DNA of 64,000 bases from Pseudomonas mandelii (lineage in GTDB: Bacteria > Pseudomonadota > Gammaproteobacteria > Pseudomonadales > Pseudomonadaceae): the NCBI RefSeq assembly GCF_006438925.1, contig NZ_RCZA01000010.1, positions 206,953-270,952 on the forward strand, written 5' to 3'. Under the pieces are notes generated by a model. The model was given only the letters and a program-made list of their open reading frames with translations, was not told where the DNA came from and made no database searches. A program made the position numbers and the translations under genes. Positions 35,040 through 43,738 of the stretch are shown piece after piece. Numbering within the stretch: the stretch's first letter is position 1; every line of letters starts with the position of its first letter.

Positions 35040-36803
35040 TCAATGCCCACCAACAACCATATGACTGAACGGCGCCACATACGCCTGCAACGTCACCAAA
35101 CCACCGACCAGAATGGCCAGGATGATCGAGTGGAAAAACACATAACGCAGGATTTCCCCTTCATGTCCGTACCAGCGGGTGGCGGTGGAGGCCACCACGA
35201 TCGACTGCGCGTCGACCATCTTGCCCATGACCCCGCCGGAACTGTTGGCGGCGGCCATCAACACCGGGCTGAGGCCCAATTGCTCCGCGGTTACCCGTTG
35301 CAAGCCACCAAACAGCACGTTTGACGCCGTATCCGAGCCGGTCAACGCCACGCCGAGCCAGCCGAGCAGGGTGCCGAACATGGGGTAAAAGATACCCGTC
35401 GCGGCGAAGGCCAGGCCCATGGTCGCGTCCAGGCCCGAGTAGCGGGTGAGAAAACCGAGGGCGAGCATGGCGGTAATGGTGATCAGTGAATAGCGCACCA
35501 CCCACAGCGTTCGCACGTACTGTTTGATCAGTTGCGGAATGGAATAGCCCATCAGCAACCCGCCGAGGATCGCCGACAGCAGGATGCCGCTACCGGTGCT
35601 GGTGAACCAAGTGAACTTGTACACCGCGTCCTCGGTTTTAGGTGCGGGCACTACAGGCGGGACCTTCTCGATCTGCTGGTGGATCGTGGTGAAAGTCACG
35701 ATCGGAGCGAAGATCGGGTTCGCTTCGCGCACCGGTTTGCCTTGAGGGTCGAGCTTGGCCGAATTGGTGGCCGGATCAATCGCCGGACGGGTATCGAACA
35801 TGTTTTTGAAGCCCTGGGTGCCCCAGGCGAACACGAACACAGTGAGGATGATCCACGGCATCCATGCGCGCATCACCGCAGGCTTGGCATCGCTGGCAAA
35901 GGCCGCGCTGGCGACGGGTTTTTCGTCATGCTCTTCGGCAATTTTGGAGTTGTCGACGCGCCCGGACAGCGCAGCGGAGGTATGCACGGTGGCGGGTTTC
36001 CAGACTCTGAGGAAACCGGTCAGGCAGGCCATGGAAATCAGCGCGGCAATCACGTCCACCAGCATCGGCCCGTGGTAGTTGGACACCAGGAACTGCGGCA
36101 CGGCGAAACTGACACCGGCCACCAGAATCGGCGGCCAGATTTCCAGCATCTTGCGCCAGCCGGCGAAGGCCCAGATCAACCAGAACGGCACGATCACCGA
36201 GAAGAACGGCAATTGCCGGCCGACCATCATCGACAGCTCCATTTCATCCAGCCCGGTCACCTTGGCCAGGGTGATGATCGGCGTGCCCAGCGCACCGAAC
36301 GCCACGGGCGCGGTGTTGGCGATCAACGCCAGGCCAGACGCGGCCAGTGGCGAGAAGCCCAACCCGATCAGAATCGCCCCGGTCACCGCCACCGGCGTAC
36401 CGAAGCCTGCGGCCCCTTCGAAGAAAGCACCGAAGCAGAAAGCAATCAGCAGCAATTGCAGGCGTCGATCGTCGGTGATGCGCGCCAGGGAATCCTGCAG
36501 CACTTTGAACGAGCCGTTCTCGGTGGTCAGCCGATGCAGGAAGATGATGTTGAGCACAATCCAGCCAATGGGCAGCAAGCCGTTGGCGGCGCCGTACAGT
36601 GCGGCCGAGCCGGCCATGTTCGCCGGCATGCCGAAGGCGAAGATCGCGATCACCAGCGCAGACGCCAGGGCCATCAATGCGGCCAGATGCGCCTTGATAT
36701 GAAAAAACGCCAGGGCTGCCAGCATCACCACGACCGGCACTGCTGCCATGAGGGTTGAAAGTATCGGGTTACCGAACGGATCGTAGATTTGCTGCCAGAC
36801 CAT
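35040..36803 (-). CDS. lctP: L-lactate/glycolate permease
   Basis: A 587-residue LctP-family inner-membrane carrier with about 13-14 hydrophobic segments. Family landmarks are ALYGAANGLLPIGWIV, CFGAFFEGAAGFGTPVAVTGAIL, NTAPVAFGALGTPIITLA and the C-terminal TGSDTASNVLFGGLQ and MAAANSSGGVMGKMVDAQSI. E. coli GlcA and LldP both carry lactate and glycolate; closeness to glcCDEFGB points to glycolate uptake (glcA role). The ATG at 36803 is the conserved start; in-frame sequence upstream lies in the leader. Confidence 0.92.
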   Translation of the reverse strand: MVWQQIYDPFGNPILSTLMAAVPVVVMLAALAFFHIKAHLAALMALASALVIAIFAFGMPANMAGSAALYGAANGLLPIGWIVLNIIFLHRLTTENGSFKVLQDSLARITDDRRLQLLLIAFCFGAFFEGAAGFGTPVAVTGAILIGLGFSPLAASGLALIANTAPVAFGALGTPIITLAKVTGLDEMELSMMVGRQLPFFSVIVPFWLIWAFAGWRKMLEIWPPILVAGVSFAVPQFLVSNYHGPMLVDVIAALISMACLTGFLRVWKPATVHTSAALSGRVDNSKIAEEHDEKPVASAAFASDAKPAVMRAWMPWIILTVFVFAWGTQGFKNMFDTRPAIDPATNSAKLDPQGKPVREANPIFAPIVTFTTIHQQIEKVPPVVPAPKTEDAVYKFTWFTSTGSGILLSAILGGLLMGYSIPQLIKQYVRTLWVVRYSLITITAMLALGFLTRYSGLDATMGLAFAATGIFYPMFGTLLGWLGVALTGSDTASNVLFGGLQRVTAEQLGLSPVLMAAANSSGGVMGKMVDAQSIVVASTATRWYGHEGEILRYVFFHSIILAILVGGLVTLQAYVAPFSHMVVGGH

Positions 36804-36975
36804 GTTCCACCTCTGCTTTTTATTGTTGGGAGTGCAGACCCCATGGGGGCGGTGGCTTCTAGTATAGGTGGCATTACGCCGCTGTCCTGGCAGGCCTTTG
36901 AGTGGGCCGCACTGAGCTAACATGGCCAATGGGTAAATGCGCTACTCGGACTTCAACGACGGGAGAAATGCAGCC

Positions 36976-37212
36976 ATGACTGAACGCCATATGCACCACA
37001 AGGAAACGCTGTCGAACGGATGCAAGATCGAGGTCAAAGCCGAGATATTGAGGGACGGCTCGCTGAAGATGTTCATCGGTGTTTACCGGCCGGACGGCAC
37101 GGTTATCGAGGAGGACAACAAACCATCCCCGCATCTGCTCGACATGGAAGACGCCTTTGACTGGGGAATCAAAAGCGCAAGGGACGTCGGGAACGGTCAA
37201 AGAACCCTGTAA
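36976..37212 (+). CDS. Small conserved hypothetical protein
   Basis: A 78-residue protein without signal peptide or membrane segment: a beta-rich segment ETLSNGCKIEVKAEILRDG, then MFIGVYRPDGTVIEED and a helix MEDAFDWGIKSARDV. The ATG at 36976 has GGGAGA 9 nt upstream, better than the in-frame codon at 36937. It is 21 bp before the DUF1801 gene and may be cotranscribed. I do not recognise a function. Confidence 0.65.
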   Translation: MTERHMHHKETLSNGCKIEVKAEILRDGSLKMFIGVYRPDGTVIEEDNKPSPHLLDMEDAFDWGIKSARDVGNGQRTL

Positions 37213-37233
37213 TGCCGGGCTTTGGACACCCTC

Positions 37234-37692
37234 ATGAAGAAGGCGACAACCACCATGAAGAAAGAGCAGGTCGGTGCTAAGGAAGAAGAGGGGGGCGCTT
37301 CGGCCTCTCAGCGGATAGACGCGCGAATCAAGGAGCTGGGCGATTGGCGGGGCGAAACGCTCGCTCGGGTCCGAACGCTCATCCAGCAGGCCGACCCCGA
37401 CGTGGTCGAGGAATGGAAGTGGCGGGGGGTTCCAGTGTGGTCGCACGCCGGAATCATCTGCACCGGCGAGACATACAAGCAGGTCGTGAAGCTGACGTTT
37501 GCCAAGGGCGCCTCGCTGGAAGACCCTTGCGGCCTCTTCAACGCCAGCCTCGAAGGCAACACCCGACGTGCCATTGATTTGCATGAGGGCGACACGCTTG
37601 AGGAGAAAGCCTTGAAGGCGCTGATCCTCGCCGCCGTGGCGCTCAACCTATCGACAGCGGCCGCTCGCAGCAAACCGGCTGCGAAATCCTGA
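37234..37692 (+). CDS. DUF1801 (YdhG-like) family protein
   Basis: A 152-residue protein whose core (residues about 45-125) matches DUF1801: VRTLIQQADPDVVEEWKWRGVPVW, then GETYKQVVKLTFAKGASLEDP and a C-terminal DTLEEKALKALILAAVALN. The first 30 residues are charged and low complexity (KKEQVGAKEEEGG). The start could be 37234 or 37255. The fold is frataxin-like and a Bacillus member was linked to iron; no role can be claimed here. Confidence 0.85.
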   Translation: MKKATTTMKKEQVGAKEEEGGASASQRIDARIKELGDWRGETLARVRTLIQQADPDVVEEWKWRGVPVWSHAGIICTGETYKQVVKLTFAKGASLEDPCGLFNASLEGNTRRAIDLHEGDTLEEKALKALILAAVALNLSTAAARSKPAAKS

Positions 37693-37775
37693 TTCGTCTT
37701 CGCCGACCTGTCCGTCGAAAAGCACTCTGATGAGATGACCTCTATTGATGTCTCTCGTCATGAGCTTTGAAGTGC

Positions 37776-37790
37776 GTTGTCGTACAACAA
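37776..37790. promoter_or_regulatory. GntR-like operator candidate A (GTTGTCGTACAAC)
   Basis: The near-palindrome GTTGTCGTACAACAA contains the half-sites GTTG/CAAC around a TCGTA centre, similar to FadR/UxuR-type operators. Its core GTCGTACAAC recurs in the opposite orientation at 37968-37977. Confidence 0.45.
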
Positions 37791-37967
37791 TGTTTGAACT
37801 TCAAAACCTCCATATCCTGCTGGCTACACCCGATAAATTCAAACGTTATGTGGCCCACAGGCTACGTCCTCTGGACGTAATCAGAATTCTGGCGGGCAGC
37901 CTTTGTCGAGACGAACGGCAATTTTTCAGATTGACAGCCCGGTAGTGAACTCGATATAAAAGACACG

Positions 37968-37977
37968 GTTGTACGAC
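37968..37977. promoter_or_regulatory. GntR-like operator candidate B (inverted copy)
   Basis: GTTGTACGAC is the reverse complement of the GTCGTACAAC core at site A, 190 bp away. Both lie upstream of a sugar-acid transporter gene whose relatives are often controlled by GntR proteins; no such regulator is encoded next to it. Confidence 0.45.
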
Positions 37978-38316
37978 GACAGACGATCATCGACTGTTAA
38001 ACACTAAAAATAAAAACGAGTGTCGGCCCCATCATGAATTCAACCCGCCTGCGCGCCTCCCTGATTGCCGCTTCTTATGGTTCGACCTCGACTGTTTGCC
38101 CATCCCCACGGTCAGGCCTGTCACATACAACTGTCCCACCAAACGCCCGATAGCTCTTGCCAAATGTCCAACTCCAGCCGCTGAGCATGGAGTACCCATT
38201 TTCGAGCCCGCAATACAGTGGCGTGGACCCATCGCGTTTTGTCGATGCTCTACGACACCATTGATCTCGCTTGAAACCGAGAGATCATCACCATAATCCA
38301 ACAATAAAGTGATGCC

Positions 38317-39720
38317 ATGAATCTGAACGAGCCCATCAATCCGCAACGAATCGGCCAGGCCGTCGGCAAGTACCGCTGGACGATCTGCGCGCTGTTGTTT
38401 TTTGCCACCACCGTCAATTACCTGGACCGCCAGGTACTGAGTCTGTTGGCGCCGGATCTGTCGACGCAATTTGGCTGGAGTAACACCGATTACGCGAACA
38501 TCGCCTCTGTCTTTCAGTTTGTGTACGCGATTTCCATGCTGTTCGCCGGCCGCTTCGTTGACAAGATCGGCACCAAGAAGGCCTATGTGATAGCGATCGG
38601 CATCTGGTCGACCGGCGCGATCATGCACGCCTTTGCAGAGCCGATGGGCGAGGGTATTGCCGGCATCAGCAGCGCCTTGGGCCTTGCCGTCATCCCTGTT
38701 TCGATCGCAGGTTTCATGCTGGCGCGCGCTGTGCTGGCGATCGGCGAAGCGGGTAACTTCCCGATTGCGATCAAGGCCACCGCCGAATATTTCCCGAAGA
38801 AGGAACGTTCCTTCGCCACTGGTATCTTCAACTCCGGCGCCAATGTGGGCGCGGTGCTGGCGCCGATCAGCGTGCCACTGATTGCCGGCCTGTGGGGCTG
38901 GGAAGCGGCGTTCATCGTGATCGGTGCGTTGGGCTTCATTTGGGTGGCGGTGTGGATTGCGCTGTACGAAAAACCAGAGCAGCAAAAACGCCTGTCGGTG
39001 CAAGAGCTGGCCTACATCCGCAGCGATCAGGGTGCGCAAGCACTCACCGGCACAGACTCGGGTGCCGCGGCCAAAAAAGTATCGTGGTTCAAGTTGCTGA
39101 CCTACCGCCAGACCTGGGCCTTTGCCTTTGGCAAATTCATGACCGATGGCGTGTGGTGGTTCTTCCTGTTCTGGCTTCCGACCTATCTGTCGGCGCAATA
39201 CGGCATGAAGGGCCAGGCCATCGTGTTGCCGCTGGCCGTGTTGTACAGCATGACCATGGTGGGCAGCATCGGCGGCGGCTGGTTCCCGAGCTATTTCATG
39301 TCACGCGGCGACGCGCCGTATGACGGTCGTATGAAAGCCATGCTGGTGATCGCTTTCTTCCCGCTGCTGGTACTGCTTGCGCAGCCATTCGGTTACATCA
39401 GTTTCTGGGTGCCGGTGCTGCTGATCGGCGTGGGCGCATCGGCGCACCAGGCGTGGTCGTGCAACATCTTCACCACCGTGTCTGACATGTTCCCGCAAAA
39501 ATCCATCGCGTCAGTGGTTGGCATTGGCGGTTTGGCCGGCGGCTTGGGCGGCGTTGTGATGACCAAGACCGGTGGCTGGGTGATCGATCATTACAAACTG
39601 ATCGGCGATATCCATACCGGTTACATGATCATGTTTGCCATCTGTGCCCTGGCCTATCTGGTGGCGTGGAGCGTGATGAAGGTGCTGGTGCCACGCCATA
39701 AGGAAATCACTGATCTGTAA
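38317..39720 (+). CDS. MFS hexuronate/sugar-acid transporter (ExuT-like, ACS family)
   Basis: A 467-residue, 12-TM proton or anion symporter of the anion:cation symporter family. The signature NYLDRQVLSLLAPDL in the first TM region is characteristic of hexuronate transporters, followed by GRFVDKIGTKKAYV (motif A) and GEAGNFPIAIKATAEYFPKKERS. Likely substrates are galacturonate, glucuronate or aldarates. No catabolic genes flank it, so its pathway lies elsewhere in the genome. A strong hairpin follows the stop. Confidence 0.88.
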   Translation: MNLNEPINPQRIGQAVGKYRWTICALLFFATTVNYLDRQVLSLLAPDLSTQFGWSNTDYANIASVFQFVYAISMLFAGRFVDKIGTKKAYVIAIGIWSTGAIMHAFAEPMGEGIAGISSALGLAVIPVSIAGFMLARAVLAIGEAGNFPIAIKATAEYFPKKERSFATGIFNSGANVGAVLAPISVPLIAGLWGWEAAFIVIGALGFIWVAVWIALYEKPEQQKRLSVQELAYIRSDQGAQALTGTDSGAAAKKVSWFKLLTYRQTWAFAFGKFMTDGVWWFFLFWLPTYLSAQYGMKGQAIVLPLAVLYSMTMVGSIGGGWFPSYFMSRGDAPYDGRMKAMLVIAFFPLLVLLAQPFGYISFWVPVLLIGVGASAHQAWSCNIFTTVSDMFPQKSIASVVGIGGLAGGLGGVVMTKTGGWVIDHYKLIGDIHTGYMIMFAICALAYLVAWSVMKVLVPRHKEITDL

Positions 39721-39735
39721 ACGGCTGGCACGATT

Positions 39736-39762
39736 GACCTGCTGACTTTTCGTCGGCAGGTC
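39736..39762 (+). terminator. Hairpin terminator after the ExuT-like transporter
   Basis: GACCTGCTGAC and GTCGGCAGGTC form an 11-bp stem with one G-U pair around a TTTTC loop, 16 bp past the stop codon, followed by ATTTGCCTGTTT. Confidence 0.7.
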
Positions 39763-40070
39763 ATTTGCCTGTTTGACGCTATTTGTAGCGTTGCTCAAAG
39801 ACGGCCACTTGCTCCGGCATGATCAGCTGGAAGGGCACTCAGGTGTCACGGGCGTTAGTAGTTTTCCATCCTGCGGCTCTTTCCACAGGGCAAAATCGTT
39901 CTAAAAAGCCCCCCTTGCGCTTTGGAGTTTGTACTACGCTTGAAGGTGTAGGTGAAGACGCAGACTGATGCGCAAGCGGATGGCGAGGAAACGTGGGGCG
40001 CGTTCCGAAGGGTACACGGTTAGAAAGATCTCCGCGCTGAGATCCAGCCCTTATGCCGTGTGAAGCAGGA

Positions 40071-40172
40071 CAGCACAAAACTGTTCTGTGGGAGGCCTGA
40101 TAAACCTTGTAAGCCGGAGACCAGCGCCGGCCACCTACTCGATTTACAAAGCCCGCCTTGTGCGGGCTTTTT
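40071..40172 (+). ncRNA. Candidate structured leader or small RNA ending in a strong terminator
   Basis: Nested complementary elements precede an ideal intrinsic terminator. TTGTAA and TTACAA enclose a GCCGG/CCGGC hairpin, and then AAAGCCCGC-CTTGT-GCGGGCTTT runs into a T-tract (40148-40172). The distal TTACAA arm abuts the terminator stem, so the two structures could influence each other. No reading frame fits. The region ends 174 bp before the exported cupin gene. It may be a small RNA, an attenuator or the scar of a former gene; the 5' boundary is a guess. Confidence 0.4.
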
Positions 40173-40345
40173 CGTGTCCGCAAAACCGGTTTGTATCGCA
40201 ACGTATCCCGCGTGCCGGCAGCTACCTTCGCATACAAAACCAAGGCATTGGCGACACTTGCGCGATACATGGCGGCCTCCAAATAGAGCCACCGCATCCG
40301 CGGCAAGCTCCGCGCGCATTCCCGCGCACAGATTGGAGAAATGCC

Positions 40346-40786
40346 ATGTCCCGTTTCAACCACCGTATCTCCGCTGGCATGCTCGGCGTCGCCGTTGCCG
40401 CAGCACTCACCGCTTTCGCCGGCCTCTCTCAAGCTGAAGAGGCGCCTGCTGTAAAAAGCTGGCAGGCGGGCCTTCACCGCACCGATCTGCTGCGCAAGGA
40501 CCTCGACGTCTCCGGGCGTGAGGTGATCCAGGTCCTCGTTGATTTCGAGCCGGGTGTGGTGTCCCCCAAGCATTCGCATCCCGGGGTGGAAGTGGCCCAC
40601 GTGATTGAAGGCACGTTTGAATATCAACTCGAAGGTCAGCCTCCTGTAACGCTCAAGGCTGGCGATTCCTTGTACATCCCCGCAGGCACTGCCCACGTCG
40701 CGAAGAACGTCGGCGCGAGCAAGGCGTCTGAGCTGGCGACGTACATTGTAAAGAAAGACACGCCACTGGTCGTGCTGGAAAAGTAA
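40346..40786 (+). CDS. Periplasmic cupin-domain protein
   Basis: A 146-residue secreted cupin with a signal peptide (cleavage near LSQA-EEAPA) and one cupin_2 domain. Motif 1 is visible as PKHSHPGVEVAHVIEGTFEYQ and motif 2 as GDSLYIPAGTAHVAKNVG, giving three His and one Glu as metal ligands. GGAG lies 7 nt before the ATG. Exported small cupins of this type are common in proteobacteria and usually lack a known substrate. It is convergent with the next MFS gene. Confidence 0.88.
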   Translation: MSRFNHRISAGMLGVAVAAALTAFAGLSQAEEAPAVKSWQAGLHRTDLLRKDLDVSGREVIQVLVDFEPGVVSPKHSHPGVEVAHVIEGTFEYQLEGQPPVTLKAGDSLYIPAGTAHVAKNVGASKASELATYIVKKDTPLVVLEK

Positions 40787-40799
40787 ACGAGGTATCGGG

Positions 40800-42230
40800 T
40801 TATCGGCGGTCACGACGCACTGCCAGCGCGCGGCTTCCCAGCGCGATGGCCAGTGCGACAGCGATCAGCACCAGCGCCACGGCGAAGGTGATCCGCAGAC
40901 CGCTGGCAACCGCTTCGGGTCGCGCCGTTGCAATGTCGACCGAGGCCGATGCGAGCGCGAACACCGCGCCCAGGACGGACGCCCCCGTGATGAGCCCCAG
41001 ATTGCGCGACAGGTTAAGCATGCCGGAGATGACGCCTCGCTGGTCCGGCTGAACATCTGCCATGACCGCCGTGTTGTTGGCGGTCTGGAACAGGGCATAG
41101 CCGAGGGTTATCACGACCATGGGCAAGAGGTAGCCGCCGATGCCGGACGTCTCCGGCAGTACTGACAGCGTGAGGCATCCAGTCGCCATTGCCGCGAGGC
41201 CGACGAGGTTCATGCGTTGGGCGCCAAAGCGGTCGGCAATACGGCCGGCGGGCACACCGGTCAATGCCGCGACAAACGGCCCGACCGACAAAACCAGTCC
41301 GACCAGAACCGCATCGAGCCCCAGCCCATGCGCGAGATAGAAGGGCCCGACCACGAGCGTCGCCATCATCACGGTCGCGACGAGCAGGCTCATGGCGAGG
41401 CTGCCACTAAGCACGGGATCACGAAACATCGCCAATCGAATCAACGGTGAGGTGACTCGAGCCTCGGTGAATACAAAGAGGCAGGCGCCGCCGCCCGCCG
41501 CCAACAGCAAGGCGATGTTGATCGGCCCGAAGCTGCCTCGCCCAAGGGTCATGGCCAGCGCATAAGCGGCGAGCGTCAACGCCAGCAGCAGCGTGCCCAG
41601 CGGGTCGAAGCCGGCGCGATCGGACTTGGGCTTCTGGCGATCGGCGGGCAAGTAGCGATGCGCGAGCACCAGCGTCAGCAAGCCCAGCGGTACGGTGATG
41701 AGGAAGATCGCCTGCCAGCCAAACCCGCCAATCAGCAGGCCTCCGAGCGACGGCCCCATCGCGGTGCCAATCGCCGACATCGTCCCGAGCAAGCCCATGG
41801 CGCTGCCGGTTTTTGCCTTCGTCACCGTCTCGCCGACAAAGGCCATGGTCAGCGCCATCATGATTGCCGCACCGATGCCCTGCAGCGCCCGGGCGCCAAT
41901 CAGCACCCAGAGCGTGGGCGCGAAGCCGCACAGGGCCGACGCCAGGGTGAACAAACCGATACCGGCCAAAAGCAGCCGCCGGCGGCCAGTCAGATCACCG
42001 AGCCGACCGACGCTGACAATCAGGGTGGTGATGGCCAGAAGATAGCCAAGGACGATCCACTGCACGTTCTGGAAGGAGGCGTTGAACACCTGCGCCAGGG
42101 TCGGCAAACCCACATTGGCGATGCTGGTGCCGAGCGAGGACAGCAGCATCGACAGCGATAGACTGGCCAGCGCCCAGCGAACTGACGGTGTCTGTTGCGC
42201 ACGCTCTGCGACTGCACTGATTGACTTCAT
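40800..42230 (-). CDS. DHA2-family MFS drug exporter
   Basis: A 476-residue, 14-TM exporter. Motif A appears as VGRLGDLTGRRRLLLAG, motif C as SAIGTAMGPSLGGLLIGGFGWQAIF, and D1-type NVGLPTLAQVF in TM1. The ATG at 42230 has AAGGA upstream; an in-frame extension reaches into the LysR promoter and is rejected. It is divergent from a LysR regulator 134 bp away, which probably controls it. No adaptor or outer-membrane gene accompanies it, so it may act alone across the inner membrane. Confidence 0.9.
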   Translation of the reverse strand: MKSISAVAERAQQTPSVRWALASLSLSMLLSSLGTSIANVGLPTLAQVFNASFQNVQWIVLGYLLAITTLIVSVGRLGDLTGRRRLLLAGIGLFTLASALCGFAPTLWVLIGARALQGIGAAIMMALTMAFVGETVTKAKTGSAMGLLGTMSAIGTAMGPSLGGLLIGGFGWQAIFLITVPLGLLTLVLAHRYLPADRQKPKSDRAGFDPLGTLLLALTLAAYALAMTLGRGSFGPINIALLLAAGGGACLFVFTEARVTSPLIRLAMFRDPVLSGSLAMSLLVATVMMATLVVGPFYLAHGLGLDAVLVGLVLSVGPFVAALTGVPAGRIADRFGAQRMNLVGLAAMATGCLTLSVLPETSGIGGYLLPMVVITLGYALFQTANNTAVMADVQPDQRGVISGMLNLSRNLGLITGASVLGAVFALASASVDIATARPEAVASGLRITFAVALVLIAVALAIALGSRALAVRRDRR

Positions 42231-42364
42231 TGTGTCCTTCTTTTCTGGCCACTCCCGAAGCGGAGCTATCAGAAAGCTACGCCCCGGCCTAACATGGCGG
42301 AAGGCGCACCGTTTGCACTTGATACGTGCGTTCAACGCCATATCACTCTGCCACGGAGCGCCGC

Positions 42365-43255
42365 ATGTCCACTCCCGATTTCAACTTGCTGATCACCCTT
42401 GATGTGTTGCTTGCCGAAGGCAGCGTGGCGCGCGCCGCCAAACGCTTGCGGCTGAGCCCGTCGGCCATGAGTCGGGCACTGGCGCGATTGCGTGAAACCA
42501 CCGGCGATCCGCTGTTGGTCAGGGCCGGGCGCGGTCTGGTGCCCACCCCGCGAGCGCTCGAACTGCGCGAGCGGGTGAGTCAACTGGTGCAGGACGCAGA
42601 AGCGGTCCTTCGGCCAGCCGAGCAACCCGACCTCAAACAGCTGAGCCGCACGTTCACGCTGCGCACCAGTGAAGGCTTTGTCGAGAATTTTGGCGCGGAC
42701 CTGATTGCCCGACTCGCCGAGCAAGCCCCTGGCGTGCGACTGCGCTTCATGCACAAACCCGACAAAGACAGCGCGTCCCTGCGCGACGGGACGGTCGATC
42801 TGGAAACAGGTGTGGTGGGGAAGGCCACTGGGCCGGAGTTGCGTACCCAGGGCTTGTTTCGGGATCGTTTTATTGGCGTCGTGCGAATGGGGCATCCGCT
42901 GAGCGAAGGCGAGCTAACCGCCGCGCGTTATGCGGCGGGCAGCCATATCAGCGTCTCTCGGCGGGGGCTCGACAAGGGACCCATTGATGAAGCCCTTGAG
43001 CTCCAGGAACTGGAGCGGCACATAGCAACAATCGTTGCAGGCTTCTCCACCGCGCTGGCGCTCGCCCGGACCACTGATCTGATTGCCAGCGTTCCCGAAC
43101 GGCACACCGCCAGCCTGCGCGCCGGCATGCACAGCTTTGCACTGCCGTTGTCTCTGCCGGCGTTCACCGTCGCCATGCTCTGGCATCCGCGGCTGGATGC
43201 CGATCCTGTGCATCGCTGGCTGCGGGGTTGCCTTCGGGATGTTTGTTCTGAGTAA
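42365..43255 (+). CDS. LysR-family transcriptional regulator
   Basis: A 296-residue LTTR of the NodD-like subgroup: HTH in LITLDVLLAEGSVARAAKRLRLSPSAMSRALARLRETTGDPLLVRAGRGLVPTPRA, then a ligand domain beginning FTLRTSEGFVENF. CGGAG precedes the ATG at 42365 (MSTPDFNLL); an upstream in-frame ATG lacks such a site. It is divergent from the DHA2 exporter and probably regulates it. Confidence 0.9.
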   Translation: MSTPDFNLLITLDVLLAEGSVARAAKRLRLSPSAMSRALARLRETTGDPLLVRAGRGLVPTPRALELRERVSQLVQDAEAVLRPAEQPDLKQLSRTFTLRTSEGFVENFGADLIARLAEQAPGVRLRFMHKPDKDSASLRDGTVDLETGVVGKATGPELRTQGLFRDRFIGVVRMGHPLSEGELTAARYAAGSHISVSRRGLDKGPIDEALELQELERHIATIVAGFSTALALARTTDLIASVPERHTASLRAGMHSFALPLSLPAFTVAMLWHPRLDADPVHRWLRGCLRDVCSE

Positions 43256-43738
43256 AAAATTGTCAGATTTGATCTAATGTTCATTACTGAAACAGGGGGT
43301 GTTTCACTCGTGTAACTATTGCATGACTATTCTGGTTCTATAAGTGAGTAATTTTGGTATAAAAATACTTTGAACTTATTAATATATAGGCGGTAGCTGA
43401 AAGGCTTTGTAGCAAATGGGAATTAACTGCTGATACCATTAAATGGCGCAACGCTATCAATGGTGGCCATTAACTAGTAGTGAGTATAGTTGTAACGCTT
43501 GAGTTACTTAGTGTGTGTAACTTGATGAAATATAAGTAATTACTTTTACCGATTATCAGGCGCTTCATCGCGCTGAAACGCACTCAGCAAGGCGGGATCC
43601 AATTAAGGTTGATGGCGAAATATTGGCGGTCTATATATCAAAAAATAACTTCATAATAATACTGACGTTTTTCTGATGCGGTGCTAGTGTTTCTAACTCG
43701 TCTTAATCGTACTTGTCTGTCTGCAGAGGCCGTGCGTC
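43256..43738. other. AT-rich leader region before the exopolysaccharide-like operon
   Basis: A 483-bp gene-free stretch, markedly richer in A and T than the flanking genes, with many ATTA/TAAT runs. No coding potential is seen. Such leaders often carry silencer (MvaT/MvaU) sites and several promoters. A short GAAACA-GGGGG-TGTTTC hairpin (43289-43305) lies just past the LysR stop. Confidence 0.55.

Larger units (their letters stand above)
37693..38316. other. Intergenic region upstream of the MFS transporter
   Basis: No supported gene. It holds two copies of a GTCGTACAAC regulatory-looking motif (see separate entries) and, from about 38030 to 38310, GC-richer DNA with short open frames on both strands that match no family I can recognise; this could be a decayed gene. 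Confidence 0.5.

Noticed and set aside
37745..37945. 66-residue open frame upstream of the ExuT-like gene
   Set aside because: No ribosome site, no recognisable motif, and it overlaps the candidate operator at 37776-37790.
38032..38296. Possible decayed gene (protein-like segments on both strands) before the ExuT-like gene
   Set aside because: Neither strand gave a motif I could name, and no start or ribosome site fits; a BLASTX search would be needed.
39779..39838. Minus-strand fragment reading VPFQLIMPEQVAVFEQRYK before a stop
   Set aside because: It looks like the C-terminus of some protein, but the frame is closed immediately upstream and no family could be assigned.
43289..43305. GAAACA-GGGGG-TGTTTC hairpin as LysR terminator
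   Set aside because: Six-base stem and no T-tract; too weak to call.
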